Shown here: positions 27,260 to 36,909 of the stretch, in pieces
How positions within the stretch are numbered: position 1 is the stretch's first letter
Layout: every line of letters begins with the position of its first letter
NCBI RefSeq assembly: GCF_042666235.1
Contig: NZ_JBHTFQ010000010.1
Span: 1 to 64,000, forward strand
Reading direction: 5' to 3'
From: Halodurantibacterium daqingensis
GTDB lineage: Bacteria; Pseudomonadota; Alphaproteobacteria; Rhodobacterales; Rhodobacteraceae
Length of the DNA: 64,000 bases
Notes under the pieces: model-generated
Told to the model about the DNA's origin: nothing
The model's input: only the letters and a program-made list of their open reading frames with translations
Databases searched by the model: none
Translations under genes and position numbers: made by a program

Positions 27260-27746
27260 CTTGATGTTCCTTGAGGGTCGAATGATCGAGGTGTTGGTAA
27301 TAGCTGCGCGCGAGGCGGCTGGTGTCTGCGGGCCAAAGGATGGCGCGGGCGAGGTCGATGACATCGAGCCGCTCCACCTTGCGAGCCATCATCCGGATTG
27401 CACGTTCGAGAGCGTCCGCGCGGGCAGGACCGCGGGCGGCCAAAAGCCGGGCGAAACGTTGCTCACTCAGCCCTGCCTCGGCCAGGGCGGCGCCAAGCGG
27501 GTGCTTGTCGGAATGGACCGATGTGTCTCGGCTGGCGGGTGTCATCAACGCGACAAGCCGCGTGAACTGGCGCCAGGCCTCCTCGTGGTCGCGGCCGATC
27601 CCCAGCCGCGCCGTCTGCCGCCAGAACAGCGCCGAGCCCGCAGGGCCCATACGCCGCGCCTCGGCCTTTTCGCCCGGGTCCGCGGCAGCAAGGGCGGCTG
27701 TGATCGCCAATGCCCGGCGGGCGGTTTCGTTCTCAGGCTTGAGCAT
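27252..27746 (-). CDS. cse2: Cascade small subunit Cse2 (CasB)
   Basis: A 164-aa helical protein that binds as a dimer in the belly of Cascade. Typical features are the central HPLGAALAEAGLSEQRFARLLAARG block and a C-terminal RSYYQHLDHST. It overlaps cas8e by 14 bp. Confidence 0.93.
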   Translation of the reverse strand: MLKPENETARRALAITAALAAADPGEKAEARRMGPAGSALFWRQTARLGIGRDHEEAWRQFTRLVALMTPASRDTSVHSDKHPLGAALAEAGLSEQRFARLLAARGPARADALERAIRMMARKVERLDVIDLARAILWPADTSRLARSYYQHLDHSTLKEHQDG

Positions 27747-29274
27747 CGGTCACCTCATGGTGCTTGAGATCGGCATCAGGATTTGCCCCAAGGTTAGCCA
27801 TCGCGACATGCAGGCGGCGTTCCAGCGCCTGCCGTCCCCGCGCCTCGGCGCGTGGCCGCATGAGCGAGGCGCAGGGCATGGCTGGCAGCGCCCGGAAAAA
27901 CTCATCCCGTGCAATTCCGGCGAGCGTCTCAAGGAACTTGCGTCGTAGGGGGGTGAAGCCGGCGTCCGTCGTCACTTCCATCCGCGCCCAGAGTTCCGGA
28001 AAGAACAGCTCGTCAGCCTGACGGCGCAGTGCCGCGCGGGCGGGCTGGGTCCGCCCGTAGTGGGGTTTTGCCACCTTCTCACGCGCACCCCCGGCCGCCA
28101 CCGTTGCAAGGCCATTACGAAGTGCGAGATCCACGGATGCGATATCTGCCATGACGCCGTTTGCCAGGGCCACCGGTCTCTCGCCGAACATTTCTCGCAC
28201 CATGGCCTTTGGCACCGGCACGATGCGGGACTTGAAACCGTCCGTCTTGGAGTTGCCGCGTGCGAAGGCTTCTGCCACCAGAAGCATTGGTTCTGATGCT
28301 TCGTCCGCGTGCTCGACCGCCAACCTGGGTTTGGCCCATTCTCCTTTTTCGCTGAAGAGGAGGCGAACAAGGAGGTCATGAGTCCAGTCCTGATCGCCAA
28401 GCGTCAGGCTCTTGCCCTCGGTGATATGCAACGGCGCCCAAGGATCACCGGTGTTTCCCTTGGCGTCCTTGGCGGCGATGCGTGCGGCCTTTGTGGTGCT
28501 GCGTTCGGCCCGTATGCGTTCGCCCGCCAGTATCAGACGGACGCGACGACAGACTTCTATGAACATCGCGTCCAGCTCGGAGAGTTCGAACGAGCGGCCT
28601 TCCGGCCAAGGCTCTACCCAGAGCAGGGTCTTGCCGCCGATACCTTTGCGCGATGTCAGCAACCGACGCACATCGCGCGCCCACCACGCCGAGGGGTCGA
28701 TCTGTGTCGCCCCTGCGCGCGCGGGCGCCAGCCCCAGCAGCACTCTTGACGATGAACCGCCGTTCATCCGGGCTATGCCATAGTTTCCGGCACCGCCGAA
28801 ACCTTCCATTGTCTGCAAGCTCACCAGTGCGAAGATCCAGTCCTGCGGCGCCGCCTGTCGGGCGATCTCGCGCTTCATGTCGTGGTTGCGGGACGTGATC
28901 AGCATGTCCAGAGCATCGGGCGTGGCAACGTCGGACCACTTCAGCCCGCCCGGATCGGCAGGTTGCAGGAAGGCGGGGCGGGCGCGGTCCTGGCCGATCA
29001 GATGCCACGGTTCGTCATCCGGAAAACCCGGCGTCAAGGCCCGCAGCGCCGCGCGCCAGCTGTCCTCATCCTGCGGCAGATCGCGCCGCCCGACCGCATC
29101 AAGCGCCATGACGGAGAGCTGCACCAGAAACATGTGCCACGCCGGGCGTTGATGTGGCCGCAGGGCGGGAAAGACCTGAACCTCACCGCGCGCCATGGAG
29201 GCGAGAAGTCCCGGAAGGCTGTGCCAGCCTGCGTCGGTCTGGATAAGCGGTTCGTGAAGCAGATCAAGTGCCAT
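27733..29274 (-). CDS. cas8e: Cascade large subunit Cas8e (CasA/Cse1)
   Basis: A 513-aa protein that reads the PAM and recruits Cas3. It shows the family pattern LDLLHEPLIQT..., a QVFPALRPHQRPAWHMFLVQL block, GYGIARMN-like loop (NYGIARMNGGSSSRVLLGL) and the C-terminal helical bundle. Length matches E. coli CasA (502). ATG 29274 is preferred over 29307 and leaves an 11-bp overlap with cas3. Confidence 0.95.
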   Translation of the reverse strand: MALDLLHEPLIQTDAGWHSLPGLLASMARGEVQVFPALRPHQRPAWHMFLVQLSVMALDAVGRRDLPQDEDSWRAALRALTPGFPDDEPWHLIGQDRARPAFLQPADPGGLKWSDVATPDALDMLITSRNHDMKREIARQAAPQDWIFALVSLQTMEGFGGAGNYGIARMNGGSSSRVLLGLAPARAGATQIDPSAWWARDVRRLLTSRKGIGGKTLLWVEPWPEGRSFELSELDAMFIEVCRRVRLILAGERIRAERSTTKAARIAAKDAKGNTGDPWAPLHITEGKSLTLGDQDWTHDLLVRLLFSEKGEWAKPRLAVEHADEASEPMLLVAEAFARGNSKTDGFKSRIVPVPKAMVREMFGERPVALANGVMADIASVDLALRNGLATVAAGGAREKVAKPHYGRTQPARAALRRQADELFFPELWARMEVTTDAGFTPLRRKFLETLAGIARDEFFRALPAMPCASLMRPRAEARGRQALERRLHVAMANLGANPDADLKHHEVTDAQA

Positions 29275-31780
29275 TGCCACCTCGTTGTCGCAGTCCTTCG
29301 GGACCATAGATCAGCACCATGTCAGAAACGGTCACCGTCATCGGTGGACCTTGATCCACGCTGACCGGTTCATCGCCCGTCAGTCCACGAGACCACTGCG
29401 CCGGCAATGCCAGCCGGTGAACGGGCGCGCCGAAAGCGCCAACTGTGCCTGCGGGGAGCGACAGGATCACGCCCTCTTCCCCAAGTCGTGTGCGGATCTT
29501 TTCATCATCGGGAAAGCATTCCAGCGGCGCGCTGCGGTCCAGAATACACAGATCCGCCGTGCGCATCTCTGCCAGGGCCTTGCCGGTCACGCGCTGGCGA
29601 TAGGCTTGCCAGCCCCGCTCTTCCGCAAGCCTGTCCAGTGCCTCAGGATGTGTCGCCGCCTCAACCAGCGAGCGGTTCATCACCGGGATCTGCCAGACGG
29701 GATGCAACGTGATCTGCTCTAGCGTGGCGGCCAGCCCCGGCACATCGACATAGACGCCCGACAGGCTCGGCCCATTCGCAAAAGCACCCAGTCCGTTTTC
29801 GGCCGCGCGCGTCAAGGCGTCCAGCCCGCCAGGAGGGCACAGCACAACAGCCCGTGCCGCGGCAAAGCCATCCGGCCGGGCGCGCGTGTGGCGATGCAGC
29901 CGTCCGATGCGCTGCAACAACACATCCATCGGGCAGAGGTCCGTGATCAGCAGGTCGGCGCAGAGGTCCAGTGACTGTTCCAGCGTCTGCGTGCCGATGA
30001 CGATGCGCCCGCCCAACGGGCTGTCCTTGCCGATCGCCTGCTCAACGGCCCGGTCCAGCAGCGCCCGATCCTCGGCTGCAAAACGGCTGTGATGGAGTGT
30101 CGGGATACCCGCAATCTGCAGCAACCAACCGGGCGCCCGTTCCCGGCAGGCGGCGAAGGTTTCCTGCGCACGGGCCACAGTGTTACGGATCACAAGCACC
30201 CGCGCGCCATGTGCTGACGCCTGAATTGCAAGATCGGCGGCATCGCTGCCTGACCATCCTGAATGGGCGTCGATCCGCACGGTCTTGCCGCCGCCCGGTT
30301 CCGATTGGATGGGGTGCAGCCCCCCGGAGGTCCAGACTGCCGGATAAGGAAGGCTTGCATCCTTTTCCAGATTGCCTGCCATCTCGTTTCGCCACCTTCG
30401 GCGTGCAGCAGCTCCCAGCGTCGCCGACATGAGAAGGACATGGCCACCAAGCCCCAGATGACTGCGCACAATGGCAAGCTGCGTTTCGGTCATGTAGGGG
30501 TCCGAGGCGTGCACCTCGTCTATGACCAGCAACGCGCGAGACAGGGCCGCGCCCCGCAGGTGCGCGAATTTCACCTGCAGCCCGGCAAGCGCCACCTGAT
30601 CGACCGTCCCGACAGCGACACGCGCTGTCAGATACCGTGCTGCATGTTCGGCGGCCCAGCGTGCAGGCCTGACCTGCGTATCGTCCCAGACGACTTCGAA
30701 ATCGGGAAGGCGCGTGCCTTTCGCCTCGCCTGCGAGGATCTGGCCGGGGATGGCAAGCACGGCCTCGGGGTGCACCGCGAACATTCGAGTCAGGGCATCG
30801 TTTACCCGGCCATGCAGCTGCCGCGCGGCGGCGCGGGTCGGGACCGCAAAGTAAAGCGCGTCCACCTCACCCGCCTCAAGGAGCTTTGCAAACCGCCAGA
30901 GCGCGGCCTCGGTCTTGCCTGAACCGGTCTCGGCCTCAAGCAGCACGAGGTGCTCCGTTGTTGGCAAGGCGCCCACCGCTCTCTGCGCGGGCCGTGGCTC
31001 GGTGTGATCTGATATCAGGTGCCACGCCGCGGGTTCTCGCAGGGTGGCGCTTTCGACCAGCTCAATTTCGGCAACTCTATTTTCGGCGCGATCCAGAGCT
31101 GTTTGCCAGTATGACGGTCTGAACTCTGCCTCGAAGGGAAATCCACGGCGATCGGATGCCACCCAGTCAGCCAGGTTCAGCAGTCCGCAAAAAAAATGCA
31201 GGAATGTCGGCTCAGGCGGCGGCGGGCAGGATGTCGTGATTTCGGGAAACCAGTTCAGCATGGCGCGGCCCAACACAGTTTCCTCTGCCTGCCAGTCGTA
31301 GCCCGGCAGCAATGGAAATGCCGAAAGGGCCTCACCTTCGCGTGGTCGCGGGACGGGGCGACCGTGGTGAGCAAACAGCGCCATCAACCAGTCAGCTATT
31401 CCGGGCCAGCGCGCGAGGTGCGTTACGGCACCTGCAAGCGCGTCCGCTCGTGGAAGGCCGGTCCAATGCCAGCCACATTGCAGATGGCCACGCAAAGCGA
31501 GACCGTGGTTTTCCGGCCAGCCCTTTGCCTGAAATCCCGGAGCGAGTTTTCCGATGTCATGCAAAAAGACCAATGCGGCAAGGCAGCGCGTTTCGGCTTC
31601 GGTAATCGGGTGGCCAAAGGCTGCTTCTGCGCGTGCGCGCCACACCCGTTGGCGCATAATGACGAGGAACACGGCTGCAACGTCGGCGGAGTGATGTGCG
31701 AGGTGGTGGGTTTCCGCGCCATTAGCTGCAGATTTGCCCCAAGCGCTACGACGGGTATCCGGGAAGTCTTCGCGGGCCAT
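29264..31780 (-). CDS. cas3: CRISPR-associated helicase-nuclease Cas3 (type I-E)
   Basis: An 838-aa protein. The N-terminal HD nuclease has HHSADVAAVF and HDIGK; the SF2 helicase has AETGSGKTEAALW (motif I), IDEVHASD (DExH-like motif II) and LMSATLG (motif III), and a C-terminal domain follows. It degrades target DNA after Cascade binding. ATG 31780 places the HD domain as in E. coli Cas3; an in-frame ATG at 31819 adds 13 residues. It is the first gene of the operon. Confidence 0.96.
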   Translation of the reverse strand: MAREDFPDTRRSAWGKSAANGAETHHLAHHSADVAAVFLVIMRQRVWRARAEAAFGHPITEAETRCLAALVFLHDIGKLAPGFQAKGWPENHGLALRGHLQCGWHWTGLPRADALAGAVTHLARWPGIADWLMALFAHHGRPVPRPREGEALSAFPLLPGYDWQAEETVLGRAMLNWFPEITTSCPPPPEPTFLHFFCGLLNLADWVASDRRGFPFEAEFRPSYWQTALDRAENRVAEIELVESATLREPAAWHLISDHTEPRPAQRAVGALPTTEHLVLLEAETGSGKTEAALWRFAKLLEAGEVDALYFAVPTRAAARQLHGRVNDALTRMFAVHPEAVLAIPGQILAGEAKGTRLPDFEVVWDDTQVRPARWAAEHAARYLTARVAVGTVDQVALAGLQVKFAHLRGAALSRALLVIDEVHASDPYMTETQLAIVRSHLGLGGHVLLMSATLGAAARRRWRNEMAGNLEKDASLPYPAVWTSGGLHPIQSEPGGGKTVRIDAHSGWSGSDAADLAIQASAHGARVLVIRNTVARAQETFAACRERAPGWLLQIAGIPTLHHSRFAAEDRALLDRAVEQAIGKDSPLGGRIVIGTQTLEQSLDLCADLLITDLCPMDVLLQRIGRLHRHTRARPDGFAAARAVVLCPPGGLDALTRAAENGLGAFANGPSLSGVYVDVPGLAATLEQITLHPVWQIPVMNRSLVEAATHPEALDRLAEERGWQAYRQRVTGKALAEMRTADLCILDRSAPLECFPDDEKIRTRLGEEGVILSLPAGTVGAFGAPVHRLALPAQWSRGLTGDEPVSVDQGPPMTVTVSDMVLIYGPEGLRQRGGNGT

Positions 31781-32430
31781 AAATCCACCAAGAGTTAACA
31801 GTTCAACTCTGGCGCGCATCGGCTCGCTGGATCAAGCATTATTGATGTAATCACCCGACAAACATGATTCCGGGGAATACCATGGAAGGACCCTGCTCTA
31901 ACCGCGACCCTCATCCTGCATCAGATGGTGGACTTGTCGTCGGTCAGAGCAGCCGCGCGTGAGGAGAGCTTCTGAAATTGACGCGATTGGGTTCGTCGCA
32001 GACTTCGTCCAACAGATGCAGTGCTAACAGGGCGATGCGCCCTCGCTTCTGGCGGAGCAAGGCTAGACGAGATGCCCCACCTATCTCCGACTATTTCCGA
32101 AAGATGGTCCGCACCGCCGTCTGAGCCTGAGAAATCACGCCGTTGTCTGTATGGCCCGAGCTTCGCTTATCTGCGCATCAGCATTGTCGTCTTTTTAGTG
32201 CGGCCTGCAACCAAAGTCGCTCGTTGCGCTTAAAGTCCTTCAAACAGTGCCAAGAGCACTGGATTTCCTCCTGTCTGACAGGCTATTGTCGGAACCCATG
32301 TCTCGCGCAGGTGACCAGATTTTGTTGCTTCCGTTTCCTGTTGCACGCCGAGGAATTAGTCTGTCTCGACCACGGGTGCGAAACATGATTCAGTCAGGAA
32401 CGAAGTTCACAGAGGCCACGCATCGGCAGC
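31781..32430. other. intergenic region upstream of cas3
   Basis: About 650 bp separate cas3 from the recombinase reading frame. I see no gene. The stretch should hold the cas operon promoter near 31800-31900, which is relatively AT-rich, but I cannot assign -35/-10 boxes or an operator with confidence. Confidence 0.6.
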
Positions 32431-34257
32431 TTAAGCTGCAGAAGCACAGCGTCCGCCGTGCGCCTTGTGGCCGTCTACTGCGCCACTCTCGGGTCGCCAG
32501 CCACCAACTTTAGTTTGAGGCTGGAGCGCGCTGCTGCCTTTTCGGCCTTTGCTGTTTCCAGCCCTTGCCTCACCTTGCTTCCAGTTGCCGGCCCGCGCCA
32601 TGCCGAACTTGCGCCACTCTCTCCCGGCCTGTCTCCCTCTTAGAAAAGGTCTGGTGATGACTAAACCGTCTGGCGCTTGCGCTACCTTGTGCATCTCCCT
32701 GCCTTGCGCCCTCATGGCCTCGAAAGCCGCAATTCCCGCAGCTCCCAGCATCGGATGTAAGCGGTCTGATGGCGACGCTTGTGATCGATGGGCAGCGTCC
32801 CGAGCCGAAACACTTACTGCATCCCGCGCTCGGGAAAGCGGCAGGCCAAGGTCGGTTCTGGAGTGACCGACCTGACCTCTCGTTCCCGTAGGCTGGCCCG
32901 TCCAGGCGCTGGAGCGGTCAACCGAAGCGGAGGTTCCAGTGCCGGATGGCTTCGGGCACTCGAGGCGACCCCATGTTCTAGCGCTGTGCCTTCTAGGACT
33001 TCCATATCGCGCGGTGGGTCGCGCACGAGCCATTCCTCCTCCCTGGGTTGAAGGTCGGGAGGCTTCATATTGTGCAAACGTCGCGCGGCCCGCTGTTGCT
33101 GGGCTGCAAGGTTGCGGCCACTTGATCTCCTGTCGGGCAGCGTTGTCTGTCCTGTTCGACAGACGTTTCCGCGCCGCGTGCGGCAGGGGCTCCCGTGCGA
33201 GCCATTCCCCGGAATTGACACACAACCCTGACGCTTCCGTCACGGGTCCTGACACCTGCGGCAACGGTTCACGCAGACGATAACCCTTGGCATACACGTG
33301 GCACGAGTCGTCGTGTGGCAGATCCTCGACCGGCAAATCATCGGAGGCGAACAGTTCGTGAATGAAAGGATGTGCGACGTGAATAATACTGTCCCCAGCT
33401 GCAACGTCCCTGAAGCGCGATTCGCCAATCGAACCTTCACCATCCTCGAACTGTTGTTCGCTCGCTAGCATCATCTGGTCCACGGCATCGGCGTCAATGT
33501 CGTTGCGCAGCGTATCGAATGGCTCTGCAGCGACCTCATCCCACAGATGCAGCATTTCCCGCGCGCGCCGGAGAGGGTCGCGTAAGGAGCCCATTCTCCA
33601 CGGCTTCGTCTCATTTCGGCGCTCGCTGATGAGGTTCCAGCATCCCGCTGCGTTCAGATCTTCCACCAGTTGTCGTAGTGTCATGCTTTGACAATGCGGA
33701 TGCCGCTCAAGATGATCGGCGATCCTCATCACCTTGGTGTTTCCGCGCAGCGCGTTCGCGATCGCACCCATGCGTTGCGCCACCGGAAGGTTTGTGCGGT
33801 TTCCGAGCCGTTTTCCGCTTTGCCTTGCCCGATCCAGGCTCGCACGAGTCGCGCCCTGGATTGCTTCGGCATGCGTCTGTGCCGTCACAACACCCCTGTG
33901 TAACTCTTCAGGTGTCACCTGCCGCCCGATTTCGATGCAGTAGATCGGAGGGCATTCCTCGCCAAGATACTGCAACAGACGCAGGTCGCGGCCGAGGCGG
34001 GAGAAATCCTTCACCAAGATGGCGCCATCGATCTCCCGCGCCCGACAGAGGGCTGCCTGCAGATCAGCGCGCCGGATGAGGCTGTCGTCGCCATAGCCCG
34101 ACCCAGTATCGCCGTAAATCGCAAGAAGCTCGCCACCCATATCTGCAACAAAGCCGCGGATCGCGTCCGCCTGATGCTCGTGACCACGACCGTCCCGCTC
34201 CTGTCTCAGTGTCGAAACACGGGTGTAGCCGAGGAAGCGAGGGAGGCGAAGGAGCAT
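32431..34257 (-). CDS. serine recombinase (resolvase family) with divergent C-terminal tail
   Basis: A 608-aa open frame. Residues 8-150 are a resolvase/invertase catalytic domain: GYTRVSTLRQ carries the nucleophilic Ser, and LVKDFSRLGRDLRLLQY carries the conserved Arg pair. Residues 150-230 look like a recombinase DNA-binding region (GNTKVMRIADHLERHPHCQSMTLRQL). After about residue 330 the sequence becomes Arg/Pro/Ser-rich and low in recognisable structure, and other frames look equally plausible, so the gene may end early or be frameshifted near 33100-33250. Position between cas3 and the tyrosine integrase suggests a mobile-element gene. The start ATG 34257 has AAGGAG-like sequence upstream. 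Confidence 0.6.
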   Translation of the reverse strand: MLLRLPRFLGYTRVSTLRQERDGRGHEHQADAIRGFVADMGGELLAIYGDTGSGYGDDSLIRRADLQAALCRAREIDGAILVKDFSRLGRDLRLLQYLGEECPPIYCIEIGRQVTPEELHRGVVTAQTHAEAIQGATRASLDRARQSGKRLGNRTNLPVAQRMGAIANALRGNTKVMRIADHLERHPHCQSMTLRQLVEDLNAAGCWNLISERRNETKPWRMGSLRDPLRRAREMLHLWDEVAAEPFDTLRNDIDADAVDQMMLASEQQFEDGEGSIGESRFRDVAAGDSIIHVAHPFIHELFASDDLPVEDLPHDDSCHVYAKGYRLREPLPQVSGPVTEASGLCVNSGEWLAREPLPHAARKRLSNRTDNAARQEIKWPQPCSPATAGRATFAQYEASRPSTQGGGMARARPTARYGSPRRHSARTWGRLECPKPSGTGTSASVDRSSAWTGQPTGTRGQVGHSRTDLGLPLSRARDAVSVSARDAAHRSQASPSDRLHPMLGAAGIAAFEAMRAQGREMHKVAQAPDGLVITRPFLRGRQAGREWRKFGMARAGNWKQGEARAGNSKGRKGSSALQPQTKVGGWRPESGAVDGHKAHGGRCASAA

Positions 34258-34472
34258 GGCTGACGCCGCGAGGACATACAGTAAACATCATCTCACACTC
34301 TGCAACGGACGGCAATGAGATGCTGAAGGTCAAGGGCGGCGCAAGAGCGACTCCGCGCGCCGGCACTCCAGAGGTGTCGGGTTCTGAACAGAATGCCAAG
34401 ATCACGAACCTGTGAAGTCATCCAGATGATCCCCCGCTATAACCCACCTGAAGTTCACCCCCCGAGTTGCCG

Positions 34473-34658
34473 ATGTTTGACGTCCCCTTGCCTGATCTGC
34501 AAAAGATGCACCGAATGGCTGCGGCTCTGGTGCTTGCTGATCCGGTTTTTCTTCCGCTGTTCGAGCGCATCGAACGTGAGCTTGCCAGACAAGAGATGGC
34601 TGGCGCCACCCTCCGGCGCGCGCAGCAGGTGGTGGAACATTACAAGGCTATCGCCTGA
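34473..34658 (+). CDS. small hypothetical protein, 61 aa
   Basis: Starts MFDVPLPDLQKMHRMAAALV and is predicted fully helical. It is divergent from the serine recombinase and overlaps the integrase stop tail-to-tail by 19 bp. No family recognised. A TTG at 34467 adds two residues. Retained because coding looks clean; it could be a recombination accessory factor. Confidence 0.5.
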   Translation: MFDVPLPDLQKMHRMAAALVLADPVFLPLFERIERELARQEMAGATLRRAQQVVEHYKAIA

Positions 34659-35929
34659 ACAGCCCGCTGCAGATGCGCAAGATCTGCACCCTTGCCATGG
34701 CGCTCCCGATCAAGTGTGTGTCCGAAGAGGTCGCGGCGGATCCGATCATCCACCTCGGCTGCCAGCATACGGTCTTCGAACGCGTGACGCAGTGAGTAGA
34801 GGCTGTGCTCGGGCGTCTCCAGCAAGCGGTTTTCGCGCAGGAACTTGTTCACGGCGCCGCTCAGACCCGCCTTGTCCCGGTATCGCGGGAAGCCTGCCGG
34901 AAAAGCCCTGAGTGCCTTGAGGCTCACTCCGCAGAGAGGGATGATGCGGCGTGCATAGGCGCTCTTGAGCTGGCGTCCCTCCGGCTCGATGGAAATGTGT
35001 GGTATGTCGTGCGACAGCCGGATACGTGCTTCCGAGAGATTGGCGATCTCTGACGGCCGGGCGCCAGTGTTGACCATCACGAGCAGGATGCCCCGCGCCT
35101 CCGGGTTCATCCCGTCTAATGCCCCGGGCGCCAGAAGCTTGTCCTTGATCCAGGGAACTGAGAAGGGCGGCCGTTGGCGCTTCTCTCCTTCCTTCAGCGC
35201 GAGGTCCGAGAGCGGCAGGGCCAGCCCCAGTCGCTTGAGCCGGTTCACCGTCCGAAGGATATCGCTCAGGTGGATGATGTCCTTGTTCGCCGAGTTGGCG
35301 GTTAGCGCCTCGGTCTCGATCCGTTCAATCCACCAGTCCCGGAACTCGAGCATGTCATCCGCAGTGATCTCGTCGATCGGCTTGTCTCCGACGATGGCGA
35401 TGAAGTTCTTCACGGCTTTGATGCGCGGGTTCTTCCAGCGCCGGACCTGATCCTCTGACTTGCCCAGGATCTTCTCGCGCCCCAGTGACCAATACAGTTC
35501 CAGCGCGCGCGAGACGGCGATACCAGGTTCCTTCGCGCCCCCCAGAAGCGCCCTGGCCTCAGCCATGTCTGGCGCGGCTTTCGGGTCGTTGAAGCCCCCA
35601 ACGCTGGCGAACCTGTCCCGCAGGTCACGCAGCGGAAGCTCCGCGACCTGCTCGGCCCGCAGATAGCGGAAGCCCTTCGCGGCGGCGAGGTCGCGCGCAG
35701 CGGCAAAGCGCTGCTCCGCATCGCCGTTATCGCCGGCAAGCTTCGCCTCCCACGCATCGACCATCTGCTGCCACACTGTCGCGGCCTTGGTATCTGCGAC
35801 CGCTCGACTGTCAGTGTGGAGGCTGACCCAGACGAACTTGCGTGGCTCCACGCCTTCGTAACGTTTGGGCACCCGCTTGTAGAGCGAAAGGATACCCTTG
35901 GCAGAAGCTGAGCGAGCCTTGATAGCCAT
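34640..35929 (-). CDS. DUF6538-type tyrosine integrase, predicted catalytic Tyr replaced by His
   Basis: A 429-aa phage-type integrase beside tRNA-Ser. The N-terminus (ILSLYKRVPKRYEGVEPRKF) is DUF6538-like. The catalytic domain has Arg in NTGARPSEI, the His-x-x-Arg-type box YSLRHAFEDR and LFGHTLDRERHGKG. In this family the position after RER is expected to be Tyr-Gly; here it is His411, codon CAT at 34699-34697, one transition from TAT. The nucleophile therefore seems lost, though the frame is intact. Its start is 148 bp from the 3' end of tRNA-Ser, the usual arrangement for an island inserted in that tRNA. Confidence 0.85.
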   Translation of the reverse strand: MAIKARSASAKGILSLYKRVPKRYEGVEPRKFVWVSLHTDSRAVADTKAATVWQQMVDAWEAKLAGDNGDAEQRFAAARDLAAAKGFRYLRAEQVAELPLRDLRDRFASVGGFNDPKAAPDMAEARALLGGAKEPGIAVSRALELYWSLGREKILGKSEDQVRRWKNPRIKAVKNFIAIVGDKPIDEITADDMLEFRDWWIERIETEALTANSANKDIIHLSDILRTVNRLKRLGLALPLSDLALKEGEKRQRPPFSVPWIKDKLLAPGALDGMNPEARGILLVMVNTGARPSEIANLSEARIRLSHDIPHISIEPEGRQLKSAYARRIIPLCGVSLKALRAFPAGFPRYRDKAGLSGAVNKFLRENRLLETPEHSLYSLRHAFEDRMLAAEVDDRIRRDLFGHTLDRERHGKGADLAHLQRAVQAIAL

Positions 35930-36077
35930 TCAACGATCCCCGTGCGCATGCTGAAGCTTGCACGATGTATGGCATATTGTAGTGCAAAATGTATAGCGGC
36001 TCATTGAGTAAAGACACGGCCAGCGCGCTTAATGTCAATGAAACAAGGATAGTCGTCTCTGCTCTATCGGGCGAAAC

Positions 36078-36167
36078 TGGCGGAGAGAGAGGGATTCGAA
36101 CCCTCGAGACGGTTTCCCGCCTACACACTTTCCAGGCGTGCGCCTTCGACCACTCGGCCACCTCTCC
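36078..36167 (-). tRNA. tRNA-Ser (GGA)
   Basis: A 90-nt class II tRNA with encoded CCA (36078-36080), a long variable arm and T-loop GGTTCGAATCC. Anticodon GGA is the complement of TCC at 36131-36133. Its 3' end faces the integrase at 34640-35929 and marks the right border of the accessory block. Confidence 0.96.
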
Positions 36168-36252
36168 ACAGCGAGAAGTGTCTATCCTGACCCGAACAGG
36201 TTGCGCAAGGGGGGGCGGCGATAATATGCGCGAGGAGAATGGCCCGTCTGCC

Positions 36253-36480
36253 TCACATGGGGCTTTTGTGGACCGAATGATCAGGCACCTTTTTCTCGTG
36301 CCCGAGCCGGCATAACCGGCGCCAGGCGAGATCGCGTTGAACTTCCTGACAAGGATGCCGCTCTGACCGCAGCCCCATGACATAGCCGATCAGAAGCATC
36401 CGGATCATGAGCTTCGGATCGAACGAAGGCGGTCCGGCGTGGCTGAAGAAGCCGCGCACCGGGCTGCTCATCCAGCGCAT
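36253..36480 (-). pseudogene. transposase N-terminal fragment (IS5/IS1182-like)
   Basis: Encodes FDPKLMIRMLLIGYVMGLRSE and LAWRRLCRLGHEKKVPDHS, the DUF772-type N-terminal region of IS5/IS1182-like transposases. It lacks its real start and breaks after VPDHS, so only about 70 residues remain. It abuts the Ada fragment. Confidence 0.8.
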
Positions 36481-36483
36481 GAA

Positions 36484-36736
36484 GGAAGGCGGCGATGGTT
36501 GAATTGGCCAGGGCAGCTGCCCGAAGGGGATGGCAGCGTTTGCATGCGCGGTGGCCCACCTCGATGCATTCCCCGATCGTGGCGAAGAAGGTGCAGTTTT
36601 CCGCCTTCGGCCTTCGCGCGTGGCAGGTCAGCCGGCAGAACACGCCAGGGGAGAGACGCAAGACGAAGGCTTGCCCGTCGAAGAGTCGGCGCGGGCCAGA
36701 AACGCGGCATAGAGGGCTGGCGGTCAGGAAGATCAA
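36484..36736 (-). pseudogene. Ada metal-binding-domain fragment
   Basis: About 80 residues match the N-terminal methyl-phosphotriester-accepting domain of Ada: RRLFDGQAF, GVFCRLTCHARRPKAENCTF and GHRACKRCHP, which give the four zinc Cys (CxxxC and CxxC). The AraC and methyltransferase or AlkA domains that should follow are absent; the sequence runs into the transposase fragment. This is a truncated remnant of a DNA-alkylation repair gene. Confidence 0.75.
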
Positions 36737-36909
36737 ACAATATGCAGCGACTCTATCCTGATGATGCGCCGCGTCGCCGCTTTTCGGGTGTCTATTCTAC
36801 TTTTCACCAGAAACAACGGCAGCTTCGTCGCGCAAAGCCGAAGCCAGTGTGCCGCGGCGGCGTCTGCATGGAGGGGCCAAAGCGGCAGATGCTGGGTTTT
36901 GCGTGCAGG

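Noticed and set aside
25718..27274. A 518-aa open frame on the + strand
   Set aside because: Antisense to cas5e and cas7e; no domain.
32211..32225. GCAACCAAA match to the 3' end of tRNA-fMet, considered as an att site
   Set aside because: Only nine bases are shared; expected by chance in 64 kb, and flanks do not extend the match.
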